In this document: one piece after another, positions 55,647-64,000 of the stretch | Layout of the letters: each line of letters opens with the position of its first letter | Position numbering within the stretch: the stretch's first letter is position 1 | NCBI GenBank assembly: GCA_014607495.2 | Contig: CP053159.1 | Span: 9,803,501 to 9,867,500, forward strand | Source of the DNA: Carposina sasakii | Taxonomy: Eukaryota > Arthropoda > Insecta > Lepidoptera > Carposinidae | Direction of reading: 5' to 3' | DNA length: 64,000 nucleotides | Program-made: the position numbers and the translations under genes | Notes under the pieces: generated by a model | Databases searched by the model: none | Told to the model about the DNA's origin: nothing | The model's input: the letters and a program-made list of their open reading frames with translations, nothing else

Positions 55647-57188
55647 GTAAGTATTACTTTTATATACATACATAACATACAAATGGCTGAGCTCTTGGCA
55701 ATACACAGATACTTGGATTTATACAGGTGTAACATAAAAGTGGTATGTTAAATTATAGCTACATGTTTACTTTTCAAGATTGTATAAACATTCCTGAGTT
55801 GCTTGGGAATTCTTCATACTATACGAAAAAATTACCATGTGATAGTATGGTTAATTACCTATGGAGAAAAAAAAAACATATAAGTAACAGTAACAGGGCA
55901 GATGTTAATCATCCATCAGTGATTGATAAGTAATCGTCTGAGAAAATGCCCGAGTTCCTTTGTCAATAAAAAGCGACTCTAAAATGAAAAATATTATGTT
56001 TGCAAACACTATGAGAAATAATATTTAATGTAAATTTAATAATCAACAAATTGCTCGTATTTTCTAGCATCAGTAAGTCCTTTCGGTAAAATGCGCCTGA
56101 AAAGTGACGATTTTGCTACATAATATGTGGACGGAGCCAGCTTAAATTGTTGCGTTGGTAGTGGCTTGATATTTATCGTAAATAATAAATTAGAACCAGT
56201 GAATATGTATGAAAACAAGATCTAGCTTAATAAAAGGTTCCTGGTATTTACCCAGATAAAGAAATTAGTTTGCTGAAAAATGTACAGCGAATTATACCTC
56301 GTATATTTGGGTTACCAGGAACGTTTTATTGGAATATGCTTGCATTTTTTAATAAATTAAATTTGTGTTTTCGCAATATTTTTATAACATCAAATCCTGG
56401 AAAGTGTAAAATTATTGATTTCTAAAGGCAACTGCATGCTGTCTAGTCTAGATGGTATATAGGTATTATATTATGTAAAATGTGATGGCTATACTAAAGA
56501 TCGCTTCAAAGTGCACTGGTGCACTCTTGGCAGTAATAATTAGGTTTGCCATCGCCAACATGACTGATTAAATAGTATGTGTGGGTCTGAGACCTATCTG
56601 TGTTCATAGTTAAAGTAACATTGTTCCACAATGGGCGTTTTTTCACCTGACGACGCGGGCACGACACGACCACGGCTTTTTTTGGAGACATAAATGTATT
56701 AAATAGTATGGCTCGTTTTCCACTAGACATCACGATCACAACTCGGCCCACCATACTAGATGACGAAATGTCGTGGTCGTGTCCTAAATACGCCCAATGA
56801 TGTTACTTATCATAAAATATTCTAGAATAGCGGTCAAGTCATCTAACGAACGCCAAAAATTGAAGGCCTTTCTTAGAAGAAATTGTTACGGTGACGAACT
56901 TTTGTCGCCGATAATTTGTCTAAGCTGCTTGCTTAGGCGATAAACACACTGTCACGCACCACGCTGCATGTTGCGTGTCGGCGGACCTAGGCGTGATCTG
57001 CATGAACGCGCGTGGATGCATTTTCTGTGTGTTGGACTGTGCGTGTATTTCTATGCAAACGGAGATAATTACAAGCAACGTTAGTAAACGCATTCACGCG
57101 CTACGCTGCATGGTGTGTGGCAGTGTGATAATCGTCTTAGAGTTGTGATGACACTTGACTAGATATCTATTGTGTTATTACTTACATA
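55647..57188. other. Downstream of the last recognised beat exon: MITEs and unclassified DNA
   Basis: A family B fragment lies at about 55725-55860. 56627-56802 is a palindromic MITE (family H), listed separately. 56940-57130 contains inverted pieces with 'acgctgcatgttgcgtg' and 'acgctgcatggtgtgtgg'. I looked for a phase-1 terminal exon of beat and found no convincing one. Confidence 0.5.
56627..56802. repeat. Palindromic MITE family H
   Basis: The ends 'caatgggcgttttttcacc' and 'ctaaatacgcccaatg' are inverted. Inside, 'acacgaccacggc' faces 'tcgtggtcgtgtc'. Related sequence occurs at 3775-3835 and 10545-10680. Confidence 0.7.
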
Positions 57189-57530
57189 CATACAGGGTGT
57201 ATTTTCGTTGCCACCCTTAACGAAGGTTACGTACTCTATATACATCAAATAAAGTAAATTTATGCCAAAAAAAATTGTGGGAAATATTATGTCCAGTGTT
57301 TATGCAAGTTTTTTCATAGACAGATATTTATTATTTCTTGTGAAAAAATCTTAATACACGCGTCAATTTGCATTTATGCAGAAAAACGCAGTCTATTATC
57401 CAACTTTGGACCCTAATATTTTGGAAACCAGACACTTCCCAGGTATTCTTCCATGGAGAAAAATGATCGTGATGATGAGGAGATTCCGTAGTTTTCGGGA
57501 ACGTTGACGACCAAAAATTACCCTGTATAC
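57189..57530 (-). repeat. MITE family A, copy 7 (reverse)
   Basis: TACAGGGTGTATTTTCGTTG to AAAATTACCCTGTATA, complement of the consensus, with a small internal deletion around 57280. Confidence 0.85.
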
Positions 57531-57701
57531 ACACGACTGTAAAATATCTTCGAACAGTGTATTTTCGAAGGAGGTCCTACAGCCACGCTTAGAAAAGCGG
57601 GGCCAGATCAGGGATTTGGTAATGAGTAATTGCTAGCCAAATCCTTCTTATTTTATTATTATATTATGATTTGAAATGGAACTTTTTTGAAAAAAAAAAA
57701 T

Positions 57702-57784
57702 CTCTTTTTATTGCAAGCAATGTATTCGATTGACAAATGTTAGGTACATTTGTCAATCGAATACATTGCTTGCAATAAAAAGAG
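57702..57784. repeat. Perfect 39-bp-arm palindrome
   Basis: Arms 57702-57740 and 57746-57784 are exactly complementary around the 5-nt spacer 'taggt'. Outer A- and T-runs (57690-57700 and 57785-57794) extend the pairing with one mismatch. The arm starts 'ctctttttattgcaagcaat'. Confidence 0.92.
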
Positions 57785-57864
57785 TTTTTTTTTTCAAAAA
57801 ACTAACATTTTTAAAAATTAATATGGTGTCTTTAAAAAAAATGTTTGTTTAACTATTTAGAGAT

Positions 57865-58032
57865 GGATTTATTGAAAAAAAAAATGCTGATATTCATGTA
57901 ACTTTGGACCTCAATATCTTGGAAACCTGTGGTTTCCCAGGGGTGCTTCCCTTAAAAAAAAAAATGATCGTGATGTTACAAAGAATACGAGGTATTAAAA
58001 GAACAAAGTTGTCTTTTCACACCCAGTATAGA
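57865..58032 (+). repeat. Diverged MITE A-like fragment
   Basis: 'actttggacctcaatatctt', 'ggtttcccaggggtgcttcc' and 'aatgatcgtgatg' parallel family A in order, with many substitutions, and it ends 'ttttcacacccagtata'. Probably an older subfamily. Confidence 0.65.
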
Positions 58033-58462
58033 GAGAGTCATAGCTAAAAGGTTTAACAGTTACTTAACAAATTTTAGAACGCAGAACGCTTATGCTGCTT
58101 GCAGGAGGAGCAAACAGACTGAATTTGTAACGGAATTCCTCGAAACAGTAATTTGTGCTTGGACTTTCCATTACGAGCTAGGCTATCTAGAATTTTAAAA
58201 TACACGGATTTTTTAAAATAATATTGTGTGTAAAGAAACGAACCGAATGAAGGGTCAATCTGATAAAGCCATAGTAAATGTAGGGTGTGTGTAACAGGCA
58301 GGCAAATACTGAAATGCTGAACAAATACCATTGTGCTGATTTAAATGACAGTGTAATTACTCGCAAGAAATACATTTTTCATTTGATTGTCTGCAATGTT
58401 TGCTCTGCGCGCCAAATGTATCGGGCTATCTTGTGACTAGTTAAATGGGTTTATTGGTCGGC

Positions 58463-58688
58463 TTCAGCCTATTGCAGTCCACTGCTGTACGTAGGCCTCC
58501 CCCAAGGCATGTCACAAGGCTACTGCCATAAGAAGATTATGCCCATAGTCACCACGCTTAGCAGGCAGGTTGGTGACCACAGTGTGATTTTCGGACTATG
58601 TTGTCAGCACGAGATGCGCTGGTACCCGCCTCCCTAGGATATCCACGCGCAGGCAGGAGTGGTACAAACTCTAGTCTGCCGGCACCAC
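58463..58688 (-). repeat. SINE S1, reverse copy
   Basis: 'ttcagcctattgcagtccac' to 'ctagtctgccggcaccac', with a small deletion in the middle ('gcctccctaggatatccac'). Confidence 0.8.
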
Positions 58689-58793
58689 GAACTAAAAGAT
58701 AGAATCATGGTCTGAAGTCACCATAGCAATATTTGCCTGGCTGTCATAAACATTCTGTATAATATACCGTGGCAAACCAACCTCTATACAGGA

Positions 58794-59169
58794 TGTTTTC
58801 ATTTGTGGCCACCTTTAACGAAGGGTACGTACTCTATACATCAAATAAAGTAAGTTTATGCCAAAAAAATGCTGGGATTTTTTTTTCAATTTTTTTTTTA
58901 AATTACTTGATCTGGCGAAATTTATAGTATCTAGTGTTTATGTTAGTTTTTTTATAGACAGATATTAATTATTTCTCGTGAAAAAATCTTGCTACGCGCG
59001 TCTATGTGCACTTATGCAGAAAAACGCAGTCTATTTACTCAACTTTGGACCCTAATATTTTGGAAACCAGACACTTCCCAGGTATGCTTTCCATGGAGAA
59101 AAATGATCGTGATGATGAGGAGATTCCGTAGTTTTCGGGAACGTTGACGACCAAAAATCATCCTGTATA
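58794..59169 (-). repeat. MITE family A, copy 8 (reverse)
   Basis: TATACAGGATGTTTTCATTTG to AAAAATCATCCTGTATA, close to the consensus throughout. Confidence 0.87.
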
Positions 59170-61229
59170 GCCTTTACTAAAATGGCCTGAATTCAACTAC
59201 ACCACAAAACCCATTAGTTGTAACAATAGTCTCATTACTGAGTCTCTGCCTATTTGTCTGAAACCGCGGAATTTAACTAAATAATTGTTTAACGCTTTAC
59301 CGAACTAGCTTCCTAAATTCATTGGTTTAACTTATGTAAGTTTCATCCGAATTTTAGCCTTATTTATTTACGTGAACTAAATCGTCTCCTAATCGACGTA
59401 GCTATAAGTAGCTATATTATGTTTTGTGGTGATAGGTATCTGTGGGACCACAAACCAAAGGTAGTTGTATCTTTGTTATGACGACGAATTGGTGAAATTG
59501 GTGTTAGTTACGTCGATTTTTCTCAACTATTACAAAACATAGAAAAATAATATTTGATAATCGAATTCTTCATTATATTACTTTTTGTAGTTGCAGAAAT
59601 GATTCGTTGACTTTTTTACAATAAAAAATTATGTTGAAGATATGTACCTCTTTTAAATCTGATTTGTTCATTTTACAGGTTAACCTGAGCGATTTCTCCT
59701 CAATTTTTGTATCAATAGACTTGTTCTAAATCACTCTAAAACGTGTAGTATAATATTTTTAAAAATGTGTATTTTTCAGTAAAACAAAAATATGTTTTGT
59801 CATTACGCTCTTTTAGTTTAAGTCTAGTCTTCGCTCATATTTGTGTGGAACCCTAAGTGCTTTTAAAATCGACATTGCTTTTAAGAAGTTTTTTATCGAG
59901 TAAAATGTTACATAGCTTGTTTTGGACCAAAAAAATATGTATTACCTATACAGGTGTTTGTAACAGCCAGGAAAATATTGATATGGTGACTTTAGACCAT
60001 GATTCTGAGATGAAAACCAGTGAAATTTTTTGCAGGAAAATTCCAAAATTTTCGACAATTTTTTCCATTTTTTTTCAGAAAACAAAAAAAATTGTGTGGT
60101 TTGTTTAAGTAGGCCTTAAATAATGACTTAAAACAAAATTTTAACCTATGGATGAATTTAAAAAAAAAGTTGCTCTAAAAAAAGTTCAATTTACTGATCA
60201 ACCCAAAAGAGAGTCACAAGTGATCCAAAAAACAGCAATGGTCACACAATAACCTATAAGCCCATTTAACTAATCACAGGATCGCCCGATACAATTGGCG
60301 CGGAAAGCAAACATTGCGTATAATCACATCAAAAATTATAACCTCGTAATAACACTGTCGTATAACTCAAAACAATGGTACTTATTCAGTATCTTAGTAT
60401 TTGCCTGGCTGTCACACACACCCTGTATAATTTTTTCCGATTTTTTTTCTGACATACCAAAATACGGTCGAAGACATTATTGAGTACAAAACATGTACAA
60501 ACACTGGTTTTTGTTACAATAATTATATTAGCTTAGTACCCACGACACAAGACCATAGGGATATTAGTGTGGAACTAGGTTAATGTGATGGAAGTGTGTG
60601 AATATTTATTTGTATTTATTAATAATTTAGGTTTAGGTAAGTTGGGGCTGCTAAAACCATCTTGATTAAGCAGATTAATATCCAGTTTCTTGATATATAG
60701 AACTGCAGGGGGTTTATTATGAAAACAACGATTACATGTAGGTATCTCTATATTGATAGGTACTAGACTTATACATATACTTGGTATATCTTATTTCATC
60801 CCTACGTAGGAAATAGGGGTGGACGCGGAGCATACAGCATCCCCTATTACCTCCTATTCTGTCTTGTTGGTTACGACGCGGGGCATCTATAACCAGCAAG
60901 TGTGGCCTTCAGAGCGGACCGCTGAGCTATCGTACTCTGAAGACACCTAGCTAGAGAATGATCGTCGTCGGCAGTGCGGTCGCTTTTATACCATCGCGCC
61001 GTGCAAGTGTGTGCGTAATGCGTGTGCAGATGTAGACGCGTCTGAGCGTGCGTGCGTTTAGTATGACTTGTTACAGAACTTGATTAAGCAGATTAACATC
61101 CAATTTCAATAACCGATGTCGAGAGATTTTTTGCATATTTTAGATTTATTGATCCATTGTTTCATACAATTTTTTAAAATTTGGAATAGAAAAATCCGAG
61201 ATTCTTTTATCTCTAGTATTAAAATTGGC
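59170..61229. other. Unclassified DNA with repeat D-type and SINE S3 fragments
   Basis: 59945-60010 and 60385-60435 carry the 'tatttgcctggctgtcac' motif of repeat D next to CCTGTATA-type ends, so repeat D may be another CAGGGTG-ended MITE. 60527-60585 is a SINE S3 3' fragment ('cttagtacccacgacacaag'). The GC-richer part at 60880-61060 is unidentified. No gene supported. Confidence 0.5.
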
Positions 61230-62180
61230 CATTAGTAGAGAAAGCACGACCGTCTACTCTAATCCTTGCTTAGTTAATAGAGGCGTACTGCTGGTATCTA
61301 TCCTGCGGCCACTTATGTTCATCACTTATACTGCGGATATAGTAAGGATATAGCGGACTGTATCAAAACCGTCAGTACCAATTGTACGCGGACGACCTTC
61401 AATTATATATACACGTGGATTGTGGGGATGTCGGTACAGCCGTAAGACATATAAATGAGGATCTGGGCCGAATTGCTGTCTGGAATAGTAAAACTGTCTT
61501 GTTTTAAATCCCACTAAAACAAAGTTTTTAGTTACTGGCTCAATAAAACAAATAGAAAGAATTTACGGTTGCAACCCGCAGATTGAGATCATTGGAAATG
61601 CTGTCAAGATTCGTATACTCGAGGCTCGAAATCTTGAGGTTACGATGGAGGGTGGGTTGCTTTTTGGAAAACATGTGCTGGATCTTGTGCGTAACTGTTT
61701 TTAAAGATTGAAGGCCTCTATAGGATCCAAAATTTTATCGGCATGGATTTACGAATATTTCTTTGCGAATCTCTCGTCCTCTCTAAGCTTAACCATTCCA
61801 TTACTGTTTATGATTCCTGTCTTCTAGAGGGAATGCAGAAAACGACTGCGCGCGCTGTTGTTTCGTGATTCCCGCACGGTCTCATGTCACTCCTTTCTCG
61901 AACCAGGCCAGTTTGAAATGGCGACAAAATTTGTTATCTGGCTACACTATTTGAAGTGATACACACAGAGATACCAAATTATTTGTACTGCAAACTTACA
62001 TGGCGAAAGTCTGGTAATAGAAATGCCATGACATCGTGTACACGTCTTTTATCCAACTCTCCCGGTAGGACAGCTGCGTTTCGAGGCAGTTTCAAACACG
62101 CTGCCATAAAGTGCTGGAATAACATTCCTCCACCTATACGGGACAGTGGATCGAGGCTGACTTTTAAGCTAAAATAGGTC
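61230..62180 (+). pseudogene. Non-LTR retrotransposon RT and C-terminal fragment (Jockey-like)
   Basis: In changing + frames: SILRPLMFI (motif B neighbourhood, about 61295-61325), YQLYADDLQLYI with the YADD box (about 61375-61410), NPTKTKFLVTGS (61508-61545), and a C-terminal piece at 61956-62177 with SPGRTAAFRGSFKHAAIKCW and NNIPPPIRDS. The last is the familiar 'AxKxWNxxPxxIR' end of Jockey-type ORF2. Many stops and shifts make it an old copy. Confidence 0.8.
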
Positions 62181-63204
62181 ATCTGCTTGATAATCAAGGG
62201 CGTGAGTGAGTAATGATCTGGTGTCCATTGTTCATTATTATTTATTTATGTTCTAATGTATTATGTGTGTACCCGGTCCCGTAATTTGTTTATCTACCTT
62301 ATTATGTTTGTGTTAATTAAATAGCCACAGTTTTACTCGCAGCATGTAGCTTGTTGCGTGGAAGGGTATAAAAATAGTTTACGACCTATTCACAGACCCA
62401 CTGAATATACGAGTACATGTGGAATTTCATGGAAATTGGTCAAGCCGTTTCTGAGTCGTTTGGTAACAAACACCGCGACACGAGAATTTTATGTACCGAT
62501 ACTTATATGTTTTAATAATCATAGTACGATGTGGTGTGCTCAGCAGAATAGGTACCATGCTTAACATCAGCGTTGCATTGCAAGGCATACGTACTGCAAC
62601 ACTAAACTGAGCTGGGACTATTTTGCTAGCACATAATACACCACATGCTAGTTTTTAACCGACTTACAATAAAGAGCGATGGTTAGTTCAATTCGTCTCG
62701 TATGTTTATTTAATTATGATTTTTTTATTGAGGTTTTCATCTTTGAGATTGTTTTATTGGTATGATGTTTATCCCATGCTCAATGTGATGCTGTGTATAT
62801 TGTTAGTGATATATTATTCAATGTTTATTATCTGATATACGTATATACACCGATAGCTACAGTTGGTTATGCAGTCGATCACAATCTCACTACGGGTGAT
62901 TATATATTTTTCATTTCTAATAAATATACATATATACTAATTTTTGATATCTGTATTTGTACACTTTTGAAGGTTACTACGCTTACGTTATGAACTGTCA
63001 AAAAGTTCGTGCTTGCCCTACTTTATAACCAGCCAACCCCTATGGAAGATAGTCCTAAGAATAATATGTAGGTATACTCGTATGTACGTATTTGCTGAGC
63101 AAGGCGGCGTTCTACATTATCGATGTAATGTTTGTTTTGTTTATATTATTTATATTTATTCTATGCTGCTCTGGGTGTGAAAAAAAGCGTATAATACTAC
63201 AGCT
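62181..63204. other. Unclassified AT-rich DNA
   Basis: 62360-62490 has 'aaattggtcaagccgtttct' phrases of RTE-type tails. Nothing else recognised. Confidence 0.45.
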
Positions 63205-63415
63205 GCTTCTCTTCCCGGGCATACTGTACAAGCCAGTAGAGGGACAAGAGGGTCTTGGTGTTTTGTAGGCGATGGGCTGACCACTTGTCACTACTAACCG
63301 AACTTGTACATCTCAACTATACCCTCAGAAATTGGTCAGAAGTGGCACCATGTGGTTTTATCGGCCCTTGGTGCTCTGCCTCCCCCGTAAGGGATAAAGG
63401 CGTGATTATATGTAT
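63205..63415 (-). repeat. Interspersed repeat F, long reverse copy
   Basis: 'cttcccgggcatactgtaca' to 'taagggataaaggcgtgatt', the complement of 52876-53075. It is followed at 63440-63545 by a MITE G fragment ('ctgatgcggggcttctctag'). Confidence 0.72.
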
Positions 63416-63797
63416 GTATGTATGTATTTATTTATATCTCGTGTTCTGATGCGGGGCTTCTCTAGAATACATCAACTGCATCTTCTATCATATATTTGTA
63501 AAAGTCTTACATCTGATCCCGCTAAACGTGCCTGTAGGATATTATTAACGATTCTACCGTATATTTATTTATTTTACGTGTATATAAACTAAAAATATGG
63601 CATCGTCTTTTCGAATGTTAACCAATTGTTAACTATAGGTACATTACATTATTCAAATTCAAAAATTCAAAATTCATTTATTTCAGGTAATAGACCTATA
63701 GATTCTGTTAACCGTTGATTTAACGTTGTAATGCGGCGCGTTATACAATATGCTATAATATACCTATAAAAATAATACAATACATAATATACAATAT

Positions 63798-64000
63798 ACA
63801 GGGTGTAACAAAAGGGGTATGTTAAGCGAGAAGCTATGTAAATAGCCCACTAAAAGGAACCTACCCACAAAATTCATTATTATAATATACATATACAGGC
63901 TGAAACAATAAGGGTATGTTAAGCGAAAAGCTATGTGAAAAGCCCACTGTAGAGAACCTCTCCTGAAAATTTGAGACGAAGTTTATTTTTCCAGATACGT
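63798..64000 (+). repeat. Two partial MITE B copies in tandem
   Basis: TACAGGGTGTAACAAAAGGG at 63798 and TACAGGCTGAAACAATAAGG at about 63895, both continuing 'gtatgttaagcgaaaagcta'-like. The second runs off the window end. Confidence 0.75.

Noticed and set aside
59690..59720. Terminal beat exon after 'ttttacag' at about 59680
   Set aside because: In phase 1 it would stop after one codon; acceptor-like strings are frequent in AT-rich DNA and nothing else supports it.

Overview
The window reads as nuclear DNA of a lepidopteran (moth or butterfly). It is AT-rich, has no bacterial-style gene packing, and most of its length is interspersed repeats of kinds common in Lepidoptera: mariner-like MITEs ending in CAGGGTG, tRNA-derived SINEs with GATGAT or ATCATC tails, RTE, Jockey/CR1 and R1 type retrotransposons, and one Gypsy LTR element. 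The species assignment is an inference; nothing here names a species.

One host gene is well supported: a plus-strand member of the beaten path (Beat) family, secreted two-Ig-domain proteins known from insects as axon-guidance ligands. A predicted promoter lies at 33497 and a signal-peptide exon at 33644-33698. After a 17.4 kb intron come five exons at 51106-51311, 52598-52733, 54007-54140, 54677-54796 and 55496-55646. Every junction has AG/GT borders and matching codon phase. The 3' end of the gene is not identified.

Layout. 1-4840: end of a non-LTR element and MITEs. 4837-9976: a minus-strand Ty3/Gypsy element with TATA target duplications, LTRs that look identical, a gag-protease frame and a mosaic pol. 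Between pol and the 3' LTR it carries two arrays of RNA hairpins whose stems vary while the loops stay the same. 10-19 kb: MITEs, SINEs and nested insertions. 19.9-23.8 kb: a decayed RTE-type element split by a DNA transposon that holds a 41-bp phased palindrome array. 24-29 kb: palindromic MITEs and a SINE with a recognisable empty site. 29.5-32.3 kb: a Jockey/CR1-like element nested in a MITE. 32.4-33.2 kb: a short R1-type insertion with a 15-bp target duplication just upstream of the beat promoter. 33.5-55.6 kb: the beat gene, its introns filled with repeats. 55.6-64 kb: more MITEs, SINEs and an RT fragment.

The most unusual object is the Gypsy element. Its pol has lost RNase H and the integrase core and contains duplicated protease and RT pieces from related but diverged elements, yet its LTRs are indistinguishable by eye. 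That suggests recent mobilisation in trans, which makes the hairpin arrays candidates for a packaging or Gag-binding signal.
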